From Atrina japonica (taxonomy: Eukaryota > Mollusca > Bivalvia > Pterioida > Pinnidae): a DNA stretch of 64,000 nucleotides. Shown piece after piece: positions 25,191-38,595 of this stretch. The stretch covers positions 400,001-464,000 of the forward strand of contig BROG01000530.1 of the NCBI GenBank assembly GCA_030159075.1. The letters are read 5' to 3'. A model generated the notes under the pieces. The model did no database searches, was not told where the DNA came from, and saw nothing but the letters and a program-made list of their open reading frames with translations. The stretch's first letter is position 1. Each line of letters begins with the position of its first letter. The position numbers and the translations under genes are program-made.

Positions 25191-26562
25191 ATATGCTACC
25201 TGATGTGTGTGTGATCTACATGATTTCGACAACGTATGCAAATGTAATTTTTTAACCGTTATATAATAACGTTTTCGAGGTTTTTGGCTTGCCAACCATG
25301 TACAGCACAAATAAATTTTTTCTCTTTACTATTTCTAGACATGCTATACGGTAATCAACAGATTTTGCTTCTATGGCAGTTTTTTTGTAATTTTGTAGAT
25401 TTTTGTAATATTTCTGCATTTTATTGAATCAGTATTTTACACTAAAGATTAGGAATCTACGCTAACACTGGCGAACCTTATAGAGTTTGCTGTATGATGC
25501 TAGTGTATTTTGTTTTCCTTTCGTCCATTATGTATCAATAGTTATCATTATCATTAATGTATCATTAGTTATAATTTATTAATATAATATGATATAATTA
25601 TTATGAATTAAGTGTTCGTAGATTATACTCTTTAGAACGATCTCAATGTTTTTCAGTTATCAAGGTAACAACAAGATACGGTTACAAGATATAATTAGAT
25701 TATATCATTGTACTCATCAGAAGCCTCATTGTATATGTAAAGCTTGTCATGTACCAGATACTTAATCATTATTTACTTTCGATTTGTACATGTCCATAGG
25801 GGGAAATCTGTGCTGCTCAATATTACCATTCAAATTCTCAATTAGACATTTACAGATACAAGAAATTATATATGGGGTAAATAAGAGGACGTTTCACAAC
25901 ACGTTTATGATACAAAATTAAGCAAATCTCTTTGTTTTCAATTCCTAACTAACATAGCGAGGGCAAGAACAACAAAGGAATTATTCCCCAGTGAGCGCTT
26001 AAATGACAATTATTGAAACGAATTTGAATTTGAAATAGATTAAACATATTCATTATGTCATTATCCTCCCTATGATCAATATCATTGCAAATTCCAATGG
26101 AAAATAAACACGCCCTGTGCACATTAACGATCCAATATCAACGATGGATATATTAGTTAGGTTACAAACGTCAAACCTATGTATAGCAATACCGGATATC
26201 TGTAAATTTCATAAAAATAACAGTACATTTGTATTTGAAAAGAAATACCATTTCTTAAAACACATATTTTCGGTAGATATTTTGTCTAACAAAACACATT
26301 TGTAATCATTCTAATCTTGACGCGATATTATTTTGTGTATGCTCATTGTGAATCCCCATACTTCTCAATTCATCAACCCCTGAAAAATCATGGACTCCAC
26401 TGTAAATCAATGACTTAGAAAAGTCCAAAACTGTCCAAAGGGCTGAATGACTTCAAAGTACCGGACCAAAATACTGTGGCTCTAAACTAAGCATATACAA
26501 ATAACATAAACCATGGTTTCAACATTATAATCCCTTGCTTGAAAACAGTATTATAATGCTAT
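25191..26562. other. AT-rich non-coding stretch
   Basis: Ordinary AT-rich DNA resumes. No gene, RNA or transposon fragment is visible. Confidence 0.55.
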
Positions 26563-26630
26563 GACCGGTCGCTAGGAGATGCTTACTTCTCCATCGCACC
26601 TGATCACACCTCTGGATTTACATAGGTCCT
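26563..26630 (+). mobile_element. RT-element 3' end fragment, copy A
   Basis: It starts GACCGGTCGCTAGGAGATGC and continues through CACCTGATCACACCTCTGG. It aligns by eye with the 3' untranslated part of copies C and E but is much more diverged and about 70 bases long. It is a truncated, inactive remnant. Confidence 0.7.
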
Positions 26631-28699
26631 ATTGTATCTCCCACTCAATACTTCCTGAGGTAAAACCACAAGAGAACAATATGGGGAATTTGTTTCTACC
26701 AGCACAAATAAGGACTGCCTGACTCAAATATAATCTATTAAAATGAAAACGTATTCCGACAGCGAATCTTTTGATGTTGCGTGAAATCACATCATAAAGC
26801 TGGTGTAGCATTGCGAGGTTGTATATATTTTAAATACGCTTTTTATATCTATAAAGCTTGAGTTTAAACAAGTTCCTTTTCTTTGGAAAAATTATTTTAA
26901 AATGATATCAGAGATATAGATTAAATGACGGTAAAATGTATGCCTTATAAAGTGTGTCGTCAAAATCTCTTCATTGTGGATACATACATATTATGACCTT
27001 AAATAGTTATATGCAGCGTATACCAAAAGGCAAGGTCCATGTACATTATGTGTATACAGTTTTGAGACAGCTGAATGATTGCTTCTGTTGGTTGGTTAAA
27101 ATAATGAGCAACTCAGAGCTATGTTATTCATTTTCATGATACATATGCTTTGAAGATATATGAGTCAAATACATTGGTAATGACAACAACGACGAGTAAA
27201 ACTCTGGATAATACCCAACGTTCGAATACTGATATTGGCATAAAGGGAAGCACAAAGAGCGATTCTAAAAGTAGAAAAAATTCCCATCCTGTTCAGTACG
27301 TCTTTTAAAAGCTGATTTGCACATTCTAGCTCAGATTAAACAACACCTATAAAATAAGTTTAAAATGACATGGGTTGTAAAATTTACGTACAAAAAATGT
27401 CAACGTTATCAGAAAAAAATAGCAATTAAAGTGAGCTTTCCTTTTATGTCTGAAAAAATCTAATCACCAAACTTTCACAAGACATATTGCAATGATACGT
27501 TCTTACTTGAAAGTTTAACTATACGTTGAAAAATTAGATTTGTATTTCTTTGTCGTTATCTAATGTAATTTGAAGAAATGTCAACGAAATGTCCTTGACA
27601 TATTTGTTTTTCGTTCTGGAGTTTATTTTTACAGTTGTGTAAACACGGCCTTTTCTTAGTGTTGGAATCACAGTTTTAATGACAATGAGAAAAAAATCTT
27701 AGTTCTAAAACGTCTTCTGAGAACGATGACGTAAAATTTGACATTTACAAACCACCGCCTACCAGCTATTCTTTTGATACTATTCGGACCGCCCACTATC
27801 TATTCCTATAATACCATTCGGATTTGACCTCTGATCAAAAGTGTTTGAAAAATTTTCCCCATCCCTTTAACAACACACACAAAATGTCTTATTTATCTAT
27901 GTCTAGATACATACATCAAATATTCCAAAGATAATTAAGTACAGTGTGGTATAATGTATTAGTTTGTATCAATCACATACCAAACACTTTTTGATGCTCT
28001 TTGCTTGTAGCTTGTTTCACCATAGTCGAATAATGTCATCTGGTTATCGTTGCTGAAACTGACAATCAATGTCGTAAAACAAAACGCATGTACGCGGTTA
28101 TTATAAAAATCTCTATAATTCCTCAGACCACAAAGGCATCTCGGAGGAATTCTATCAATGAAAAGCAAAGTATATCAGCAGAAACTGATTAATAAAAGCG
28201 AAAACATACCATATCAAGGAATTTCGCTGAACAAAACTTAGCCACTTATCTTCCGCTAATCCCATAGGTATTGCATTCTTAATAGACCCCAGCTTAAAGC
28301 AGGCAATCGATTTTTCAATTGTTTTCTTTTTATCATTTTACTTACCAGTTATCCATCGTGTTCCTTTAGGAGAATATCTCTAATGTGCACGAACATATAC
28401 TCCATGCAGTTCAACCAATTAGTAAACAATTTAGCATATTTATTTCTTGCGTGATAAATTTGCTCATTATGCTATTCCATTGAAAAATCTCTTGTGTCAT
28501 TACTAGCAGTTTTTTGTATTTTTTAGTCTTTATAAAACAATTGTATATGCAATTCATCTAATAGCGTATGTTTTCTTCATATACAAAGACATAGGTAAGT
28601 ACGTATATGTTACATTTGCTTAAGAATTAATTCATATAGCTTATTTGATTTTGAATTACCAAACTTTAATATTTAATAAAAAAATGGTAATAAATGTGC
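26631..28699. other. AT-rich non-coding stretch
   Basis: Short frames of 60-69 codons only, with no motif. A donor-like AGGTAAGTACG near 28,589 has no convincing open exon in front of it. Confidence 0.5.
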
Positions 28700-28951
28700 T
28701 ACATACATAAATACATATATACACGCACGCACGCACACACACGCGTACGTACATACATACATACATATATTAATACATGCATACATAACATACATACATA
28801 CATACATACATACATACATACATAAATACATACATACACACATACACACATGCACACATACATACATACATACATACATACATACATACATACATACATA
28901 CATACATACATACATACATACATACATACAGACATACATACATACATACAT
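28700..28951 (+). repeat. (ACAT)n microsatellite with CACG/CACA variants
   Basis: About 250 bases of ACAT/TACA tetranucleotides, with an ACGC/ACAC-rich stretch near the left end and occasional AAT interruptions. Minus-strand frames read only Tyr-Val-Cys-Met runs. Confidence 0.95.
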
Positions 28952-29094
28952 ATATTCTATTTCTACAATTACAATTAAAATTTTAAATTCGTTTTTAACA
29001 ATTGAAACTCCATATCTCTCCTGTCGGCCCATTATAATCATTTTGAGTCAAATGTATATAAAATACGAGAAGATCATATCCTCGTCAAAAGCTA

Positions 29095-29337
29095 TATAGA
29101 TGATTTGATAACCCTTACTGAACAGGTAACTGAACATTTCATTCAGTGAAATACGGCAATTGTAAACAGTGATTACATCGATCGTAAGCGTATTGAAATG
29201 TTGACATAAATGATCCTAATACACTTGTCACAAACATTTATCAGTAAGTAGATAGATTGCTTCTGTATATGAAATGTTCATTTGTTGAACAGGCATATCG
29301 GGTTATCTTATAGACGTAAAAATTCACATGCAGCCGG
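29095..29337 (-). mobile_element. Diverged RT-element coding fragment, copy B
   Basis: It resembles the coding part of copy F (55,871-56,100) along most of its length. Both have AACAGGTAACT followed by CAACATTTCATT-like sequence, then GTTGACAT, then a match around TATTAAATG/ATGAAATG and a terminal CACATGCAG/CATATGCAG. Frames are broken throughout, so it encodes nothing now. The similarity was judged by eye, and a pairwise alignment against F would confirm or reject it. Confidence 0.6.
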
Positions 29338-32300
29338 AAAAAGGGAAATAACAAAAGGAAAGCCTAAATCACCACTTTTATCGGATTGCCTAGTTATTAA
29401 CGTTCTGTGTCAATATTTAGTAGAAAGCGTATGCCCTAGATTCTGTGGTGTATTTAATGTCTACATCGACAAATAACTGTATATCTAGATATCCTCGCCC
29501 CAGTTAATTTTCGCCATTTTCGCCCTTCGATGAAAGGACGAATTAAAAAAGAAAACACAATTTTTAAGCGTAGTTACTGAAGCACGGACATACCTGCCAT
29601 CATGAGATCATAGTGATTTAAGGCGAATTACAGGTGATTATGTTACCTGTTTTAAAAGGGCGAACATGACCAGACGCGTTATTTTCTTTAGGAATATAGT
29701 ATATCACACTGTCTATAAACATTGTGAATACTACCGGTCTTTGATACAACACTTTTGCAGAAATTAAGATGTATTTTTGCTTCTTTTGAAGTGTGGATAT
29801 ATCCAATATAAAGACATTTGTTACATATGACCATTACAAGGTAGAACAACCGTTGAATGTATAAAACTATTTTGTTGCACTCTTATAAATAAACAGCCAG
29901 TGGCTTTCCTTACATGTACCCGAAAATTACGTTGATCAAACTATTTTAGCTCGCCCACAAACGTATTATCTTTAAAATATTCATGTAATAGTAGCAGATC
30001 TAAGAATGCTTTGATCTAGTTTCTGGAAAAGTTAACTCAGATTACGTATCCCCCCCCCCCCCAAAAAAAATCCCAAAATAATAATGATAACAAACTACGG
30101 GATTAAATCCAACAAGAACTTGAGCAAGTTTACATCTTTCTCAAAACTGTCTTAACATATGTGAATCTCACATTTATTTCATGTTTCGTGAAACGGAAGT
30201 ATTTATATCGTATCTTCTGAGATAATTACTGAATTAAACAAAATTAATTTCACTTTTACAAATACCAATCACAAATATTGCAAATGCTTTAAATGAAGAC
30301 AGCGCTGAAAAACTTAAATAAAGATAAAAACATGAAAGAATGTGCTACACATATGATTAATCTGTAAACTTGTGGTCAAGGCTCCTGGTCATGGAAAATA
30401 AGAATTCACATAATTAAGATAATTGGCGTTCATGTAATTCTTAATTTAGTTAGTATATCAGTATTTTGCCTCCTCGTGTAAACCGTTTTTACAATTGTAA
30501 AGAATAATTATTTACATGTAGAAGAACAAGATACATTGTCATGAACACAGCATTATACACTACACTACTTTACCCATTTCAATTGTTAAGGATTAATAAT
30601 GGGGGAAAACGTGTCCTTGCAGAGAATGTTTTACGATTCACAAAATAAACTAACAAGGTGTGGATCTACAATTAAGTATAGACAGTCGGCAGCTTTCGAA
30701 TAATACATATATTAACATAACACATAACATGTATGACTCCTTTTCCAAAAATATTGAAAATGCTAATATTCGACGACACAATGAATTGAACTTCAAAATA
30801 ATAATCTTCGATTTGCAAATTGATCAATATGTTTGAAATCATCGGTATTGCAATAAGTAGGACTATACACGTGACATTTTGCGTGTCTAACCTTTAATGT
30901 TGATTGACGAAATTATATCAGTTCAGACACTACTTCAAGTACTTAAATATAACTTAGGTATGACTAAAATCAATGCTCACTGTAAAAATTGCTGGAATTT
31001 GTAGGTTTTCAAATTGAAAAAGCCCATTAAGAAGAAAACGGATTTTCAACATAAAAGTACATGATTTCAAATGAAGCTGGAGTTATTTATCAAAATTAGT
31101 TTTGATAATATGATGAAATATAAGACCACGGTGGAACGATAACGCTGTTGATCAGATTTGCCTTCGCGTTGTATTTCCAAACACGGTATCTACAGAAACT
31201 AATGATCAACATTTGAACCACAACAATCTTATCGGCACCATTGTACATATGCTGTTATAATGACTGAATATATTTATCATTAATGATATTTAATTAACAA
31301 GAAAAAAGATGTTATCAAATATAACTTTTGATATAACAAATGATCGTCTAGAAATCGCTTTCGACATTTTCTGGCAAAATGATGATGAAGAACTTTTGTG
31401 ATAATATATCAAATACATAAAATGTCGAAACTTCAAAATCAGATTCTACAAAATTTTTAATAATATCAATGGATGATCAAGTTTCAAATGATTGACGATA
31501 AACTCATATTGGCAAATAAACTTCTGTTTTCTATTTTAGTTTGACAAAAACAGAACACATGTACTTTAGAAAAACACGTGTGTTACACGATTTAACAGAA
31601 CGGGTAGTCTGCATGGTGATTTTTGTCATTTTGTGATGTGTCTGTATCGCAAATTTAGTAAATGAAATGTACATCGATTGAAACACCTGGAAACGTCTAC
31701 AGTCGAGGACCAGATATAACAGAGGTCGTCAGTATCAGAAGTAATCAAAACCTACAGACACATGGCTTTCCGTAGATATCGGCTATAACCATTCAATATT
31801 AATGAACTAGGAATGATATAAATCATCAATATTTCAGAGTTATGTCGATTTTCAATATCATCAAAATAAACAATTCTCATATTAATGTCAATCGTACTTA
31901 TCCGTAGTCTTAGGAGAAAAAGAATGAATTATAAATACATTGCCGTGCATATCTATCATTTTGATGTTTAGATAATTTCGTTTTGGACCTATATATGTTG
32001 ACATTACTGGAAATCCTCTATGTATCATACCAAACACCATCTGATTTCTAGATGGAATAATAGAAAAAACGCTGCCTTCAAATACATTTCAATAGAACTC
32101 ATCAAAAAAGATTTTTTGACAAAACAACGTCAACGATTGAATGATTAGACATCTTATGCCTTCTTGTTTAGATAGGTGGATTCATATACTACCACTGACC
32201 GCTACATTTAAGGCAACAAAAAGATCAACAGTATACTCATGTATAATTGCAAAGATTGATTGATATCAAATGGCCAAATATTTCCTACAAATTACACAGC

Positions 32301-32830
32301 TGATTTGATTTTCCATTTTTAGCATTGATTAACAGAATAAGCATTTATTTCTTATATTACAACAATGTTTCCAATACAGACAAAATGCAATATATCAAGA
32401 AGCTGTCCCTGTATCCATTTTATTTATGTTTGTCTACTGCAAGAATGCGTTCAACTTTGTGTATACACAAAGGATACACTTAATGTACTATTGCTACACA
32501 CTTCAAGTGTTGGGTGATTTTGAAATACGATATTTTAGTTTTCTTGCCTAATGGGACATGCATACTTAAATTTTGTATTAGATGTGTTTCATTGTGTAGT
32601 TTCAAAATATTCATTCTTTATATGATAATCATGCCATTTTGTTGCGGCGTTCATTGACATCATGGTATAAACTGATACGTCATATTGACGGAGCCGGATA
32701 TAGCTAGAGGATCCGTTACAATAGCACAAAGTTATATCAATAGCCGATACAATTTAGTCATCCACATTTATAGTAAGGACATGCTACATTAATGGTTAAC
32801 CTGTTTTTATTAATGTGTTTAGACTTAAAG

Positions 32831-32832
<2 letters not shown>
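29338..32832. other. AT-rich non-coding stretch
   Basis: A C14 run followed directly by an A8 run lies at 30,051-30,070. Otherwise there is dense-stop AT-rich sequence with no gene, RNA or mobile element that I can support. Confidence 0.5.

Positions 32833-32894
<62 letters not shown>
32833..32894. repeat. (AT)n microsatellite
   Basis: About 31 perfect AT units. Confidence 0.96.
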
Positions 32895-32897
<3 letters not shown>

Positions 32898-33555
32898 AAT
32901 AAACAAAGTATAAATGTTTCCAACGTATTTCCTGGGTTCAGAATAACAATTTGTATGAAATGATTATAACCTATGATTATATTTCTGTTTTTCATTCTGA
33001 TTTGTCTGTAATCTGACTGCAAGTGTGAACAGCTGACACTTTAATTACCAGTTAATATCCGGGCAGACTCTTGTTAGTATCTGATCAGACATAGATTTAC
33101 ATACTTGTAGACCCGTGAGCCAATTCCTGGATATTCTGGCTTAAGGTACGGTACTTTACAAATACATGCTTGACATAGTGCACTTTCATTTAGGCACCTG
33201 ATACCTGATGTCACGACCATGCTAGTATACGTTGCATGTTGAATGTTCTTTAGTTTTTTTCTTCCCGTTTTGCTATAACCTTTTCATTGTCATTATGGAC
33301 ATTGTTAATATTCATTATTTAGCTTATTTATTCAAATTTTTAACAGAGTCAATCACAACAAAGATAAACAGTCCACAAATCCCTCAAAATATTAGTATAC
33401 CGTTTTCTCCCTGCATTTATAGTTGATTCTCATTTACTTGTTTGGTATCATTCCTTTAACAGAGACAAGGTTTGAGATTAAGAACAAACGCTAATTTTTA
33501 ATTAGGTGAAAACATGAACGAGGCATTGTTTGAGGCTAATAACAAAACACCAACA
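32895..33555. other. AT-rich non-coding stretch
   Basis: No gene or repeat seen. It runs up to the left arm of the foldback element. Confidence 0.5.
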
Positions 33556-33987
33556 GGGAATTTTCGAGTTAGCCCGGATTACCGTTATAATCCTGCTTTT
33601 ATTATCGCCAGTTGCGTGATTCTAGAAAATTGTCCCTCAATGTTATTTCCGGTTTCGATGATATATATAGCCCCCATAGCACAATTGGTAAACGCGCTCT
33701 GCGAGTGTTCGGAAGGTCTGGGTTAGATTCCCGGTCTGTCCGCACATTTTACTCTGTCTGATACATTTCAATAATTTGGCGTTCAACTAAATAACCCACT
33801 GTGGTATGTTTTAATAGTCTCTTGGGTTTCTTTACACAAAATAAATTTAATGCGGTAAAAAAGTAAAAATATTTTCATTTACTTTACATACGTTGCGAAG
33901 GTAAATATGAAAACCGGAGGAACAAAATCGAGAAGGCCCAAATAAATGCTGAATCATAACGGTAATCCGGGCTAAATTGAAAGTTCC
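33556..33987. mobile_element. Foldback (MITE-like) element with inverted termini
   Basis: The left arm (33,556-33,603) and right arm (33,940-33,987, reverse-complemented) share TTAGCCCGGATTACCGTTAT exactly. They continue to match with a few differences for about 45 bases, including GGAA-TTTTC against GGAACTTTC at the outer edge and TTTATT at the inner edge. The whole is about 430 bases with no transposase, as expected of a non-autonomous DNA transposon or foldback element. A tRNA-like sequence lies inside it. I could not define a convincing target-site duplication, so the exact ends are approximate. Confidence 0.65.
33670..33744 (+). other. tRNA-like sequence (pseudogene or SINE head)
   Basis: An A-box-like TAGCACAATTGG (33,678-33,689) and a B-box-like GGGTTAGATTCCCG (33,720-33,733) have tRNA-like spacing inside a 75-base stretch starting GCCCCC. 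It does not fold by eye into a full functional tRNA: the acceptor ends do not pair well and no clear anticodon stem is seen. About 35 bases downstream, GGCGTTCAACTAAATAAC recalls the SINE tail seen at 9360. A degraded SINE head inside the foldback element is the best reading. Confidence 0.5.
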
Positions 33988-35129
33988 GTATTAGTTGTAA
34001 ATATGTAATGAACAAGACACCGTGTCATATGATATATAGTGTTCATCTGTACTGTACATCTGCACAATTATTCAATTACTTGACTCGACAAAAGTCACCA
34101 GGTATTCGTATCATCTGCAGTGTATTTTAAACTAAGTAACACGTCCAGCGTTCCAAATATGCCAATCACATACAAATGTAACCTTTAAGACTATTGCACT
34201 ATATGTATTCTCCTCCCAGTCCTATGTGACAGCTGTTAATCACTGCTGTTAACATGATATACCAGCAAAAATATATATAATGGTATTTATTGTATGATAT
34301 ATTTTTGTACATTTTCAGGGGTAAAAACGGTAGACTACAAGTAGATATGTAGATATGTGATATGGGATTATCTGTACATTTCAGACTAATTAGATGTTCC
34401 GGTAACGATGTCCTAACTATCTATAAAATTCGGTGAATTAAGTTATACCTGGCCGATCTGTACCAAAACGAGATCGTCATTATCTTGCATTACTTGATAA
34501 GAATTTATCTAACTTAAATAAAGTTTTACACAATGGAAAAATAAAACGCTGTATATAAGCATCTTTACACCGTGCATGATAATTTAGAAACAGTTATAAA
34601 TTTCCACGTACGTGCACGCTCGGTTGCGCGGAATTTAATTCCTATTATCATTCCATCATCACCTGGTCGAGTTTGACAAATCGAGAAGAGTTATCACGGT
34701 TAACCTTTAATTGCAACCTTTTGAAGTAATATGAGGACACTGTAAACATTAACCTGTTATCCGCCTATCCGCATCAGGTGTCAATCACAAGGGGTGGGCG
34801 AGTTACCAAACCTCAAATTATGACTTTACTTTCGATTCGGTCGAATCGTCTTTGATAGAACATGTTATCAGTTGAACTCCAGAATTAACGCAATATTATT
34901 AGTCATATTCGACTTAAGTATAGACAGAAATTGCAGTAAGCATGCATAAGATATAAGAACATATCACAATAAAGTCTACATTTTGAAAACAAATATATTA
35001 ATATTTTGAATATTTTCTTATCCAAGTTGTTTGCCTGTAGCTTTATAAGTAGATATGCTTATATATCAATGTGCAGATGTATTAATCAATAAATAATTCA
35101 ATGGTTCATTTAAAATGATATGACGGACG
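33988..35129. other. AT-rich non-coding stretch
   Basis: No feature supported. Confidence 0.5.
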
Positions 35130-35218
35130 TGTCTCAAATGTGATGGTGGCTCAAATGTGTGGGTGGCTCAAATGTGTGTGTGGCTCAAATGTGTGGGCGG
35201 CTCAAATGTGTGGGCGGT
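35130..35218 (+). repeat. Short minisatellite, 17-bp unit
   Basis: Five imperfect copies of a 17-base unit GGCTCAAATGTGTGGGC. The first copy is the most diverged, with variation GGGT / GTGT / GGGC at the unit end. Confidence 0.85.
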
Positions 35219-36566
35219 TAAATTGCACACGAAAGTTCACAATTTAAAATTTCATATCTTAAAAAAAACCAAAATAATGCATGTCGTCAGTAAATGAATA
35301 GTTTGTGGTTGTCTCTTTCATCTTTGAAAATAAACATGTATTAAATACCTGAAATATATGTGGTGAATAAAAACAGATAAATCTGTATTTGAAGATATTT
35401 AACATAATGTTTTAAAAAGGAACAGTCACGGTAGAGTTGGCAATATAATGCAGACTCAAAGTCGGTAACTTAGAGACGTGAGGTTTTCTATTTCTATATC
35501 TGTCAATATGTAAATACATGTGTACTTGTATTCTGATTGGTGAAATGTACAGAAATACGGTCTTAATCGTTATTTCTGTCGAGTGTTTTATCTAATGGTA
35601 CCAAAAAACTTCTAATATTTACCGACACCGGTACCGCCCGCATTGTTAAACACCATCACACCTTGATGTAGAAACTATTAACAAAACTTTAAAAGGATAA
35701 AATGAAGTGATGTTACCCATCACAAACATTTAACATCACAAATGTTTGCCTACCACAATGATGTATATCATGTACACTTGTAAAATTCTATCTTTGAAAC
35801 CGTGGGACACTTACTTCCTTTACACTAGGGATGCATATATTATGGACATTTATATTTCTGCATGGTATACCTGGAAATATGAGTGCTCGAGAAACAGAAA
35901 CCTGTGCAACACACCTTGTTAAAATCAAATGAAGGCGGGTATGGTTACATATTTACCATATATATTTCAAAGGACTACGGCTAACATTAAATCTGAAATA
36001 AAAAAGATTCAAAAGAACAAATTCGTTTATGTTGCTAATTATTTTCAGTTTTTCTGTTCTGCAGCTGTATCGTTTATCATAAATATACATAATGAAACGC
36101 TATTAAGGATTGTTTTTCATTTTTGGAAAAACACTGAATGTACATACCATGGCTCAAGAAAAAGTTCTGTGCAGCATAAAATTGCAGGTTGTGAGAGAAC
36201 AATATGGGATCCAGAATTAGCATGGATTAGATATGAATTGCGAAGTGGAGTTGATTTCACATGATGTGAGTGACAAATTGTTTCTGATAGGAATATCCGG
36301 TGAAGACAAAGCGATCTGTTTATCAGAGTTGCACTTGTCCTAACTTTCCTTTTACAATTGTAACTACGAAGCGAACTTTCATTTCTTTTATCTGAGGTTC
36401 TGGTCATAACATGATCCTAGATCTATCGAGATATGGACCTGTACAGTGTACTACAGACGTAGTCTTGTGTTTCTAATTTCTATTTGTGGTTTTTGTTTGT
36501 TTCGTTTAAGATTAAATAAATAAATAAATACGTGTAATAAATAAACATGTGATATTCTATTCTATT
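35219..36566. other. AT-rich stretch with an unassigned open frame and AAAT repeat
   Basis: A + strand frame of 111 codons opens at ATG 35,929 and stops at 36,264, beginning MKAGMVTYLPYIFQRTTANI. I recognise no domain. Its length is close to the longest expected by chance in 50 kb of this composition, so I do not call it a gene. An (AAAT)n-like run lies at 36,513-36,544, just before the next transposon fragment. Confidence 0.4.
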
Positions 36567-36720
36567 GACCGGTCTACAGGGGATGCTTACTCCTCCATGG
36601 CACCTGATCCCACCTCTTGGTTTCCAGAGGTCCGTGTTTGTCCATTTTTACCGGATTTGTATCTATGTCCTGGACATTCTATTGATTTATACTTTGGTAT
36701 CTGAAATTTTTATATTCTTT
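36567..36720 (+). mobile_element. RT-element 3' end fragment, copy C
   Basis: It is nearly identical to the 3' untranslated segment of copy E. It starts GACCGGTCTACAGGGGATGC, runs through TGGTTTCCAGAGGTCCGTG, and ends in TTTATACTTTGGTATCTGAA and a T-rich tail. The two copies stop matching just after TTTTTATATT, so this is probably the natural 3' end. A translated frame reads TGLQGMLTPPWHLIPPLGF, but that is untranslated DNA read in a chance frame. The copy is 5' truncated and lacks all coding sequence. Confidence 0.85.
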
Positions 36721-38514
36721 ATTGATTCGTTCATATGTTTACATTTCAGAGAAGACTTGTCCGACAAATAGATTAAAAAAGGTTTCTTAAAGATTTCTAC
36801 ATTCCTACGCCAAAAACTACAGCGGTTAGCACTCGGTTCACGTGACGACCTACACTGAATATGCAAAGCAACCGCTCTATATTCTTGCAATAAAGGAAAA
36901 TAAAGTCAGTATGTAAATATGTAATCTTATAGAGAATGCACTTTAAAATATACTATATGATATAATGAACAAAACAATTCCATGAAGAAACTTGACTTTT
37001 TCAGCCGTATAATATTAATTTATTTAAAATATACTTAAAAAACATCACACTCAGTTTTAAATATCAACGCATTGGTTAAACAGAGTTTTAATTACACATG
37101 TACTTTTAAATTTTCCAAGCTTGTTCTGATGGGCGCGCATAGTATTTCATATATGCAATAAAAGATGTCAGTTGCATGCAGAATAGCATGTGTTATATCA
37201 TTGCTTCACGACAACAACACATCGACTCATTCATTTATTTAGCTATGTTATTGTTGATAGTTTGAATTCCAATTGTTACTCGATAGGCCGTGAATACTAA
37301 ACAAATTTAAAATTCGCTCTTGTGTCGAAGTTTCGTTTCCGAAAAGCAGCTGCAAGCATTAATATCGATTGCTTTTTTATTCATACAAAATATAGGGGTC
37401 TTAAGGTCAAAACATTTTGAAAATATATTTGATTCTAATTTCCCGAGAAGCGCTGGTTAGTGTATATATATCAGTGCAATACTTACAAGTTTACAGACAG
37501 TTAACACATCCTGTTAACTTTTTCAGATGCATGCGAAATTGAAATAATGGTGTTTTGAATACTGGGCGGTATATACATATGTCTATCTCGGAGGCGCTCT
37601 TTCTTGTTGAAAAGTTAAACGTTCATTTCCACTTAAAGTAATTTTAACACAAGGAACTGAACATATTTTATTCCTTGAAACGATATAAATAACAAAATGC
37701 TTATACTTTTCTGCATAGGCTTATATAAAGAATCAAACTAGTCTTCAACGTTAAACGTTTTTACCCCCGTGCGTCTTAATTTGAGACGAATTATAACAAA
37801 CAAAATTAATGAAATTCTAACATACGTAACTGCGGGACGGCGTTAATCATGTTACATTAATGCGTCAGTCACAGGGAAAATGTATGTGATTAATTACAAA
37901 ACATATCCAGCACACCTACACAACTGTGTGATCCTTATCAGTATATTATAACAAGTTATTGAGATATTTGAATAAATATTGTAAAAATTGAGATGTTGAT
38001 TATCCTTCAGGATTTACTTTAAACCAACTATTAATCAATGCGCAGGGACTGGCATATGCAAGACATAACGATTAGCCAACAGATGGCCAAGATATAGAGC
38101 TCCTTGGTAAGGATCATTTAACAATACTTAACATCAACTCTGCCATTACGTTGTGGTCTGCATTGTTTTCCTAAAACAGCTGAACACACATTTCAACCAA
38201 CATGTCAATCTTATAATGATGAAGATTTCATATATACGAGCAAGCTTCGATCAGCTTTTGTTAATTTCACATACTTTTGAAGGATATACATATAAACTGA
38301 CAACGTGGAAACTGATTATTCAGACAGTTAGTGAAAATGCGAAAGAAAATTAGAAATGGTGAACAAATGGAAAATTAAAAAAATTCAGTGAGAACTGTTT
38401 TTGATAATAAAGAATGTCCCACACTGAAATGTCGTCTTTTTAACGAAAGATAAATCTGATACATCTTTTAAGTAATATTGATATCATATCTGTATCTGTC
38501 TCTGTCTGACATTT
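36721..38514. other. AT-rich non-coding stretch
   Basis: No supported feature. Confidence 0.5.
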
Positions 38515-38515
38515 A

Positions 38516-38591
<76 letters not shown>
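38515..38591 (+). repeat. (CT)n microsatellite
   Basis: About 38 CT units with a single TATC interruption near 38,542. Confidence 0.96.

Positions 38592-38595
<4 letters not shown>

Noticed and set aside
35929..36264. 111-codon + strand frame
   Set aside because: Same reasoning; an overlapping 96-codon frame on the other strand is also open and neither has a motif.
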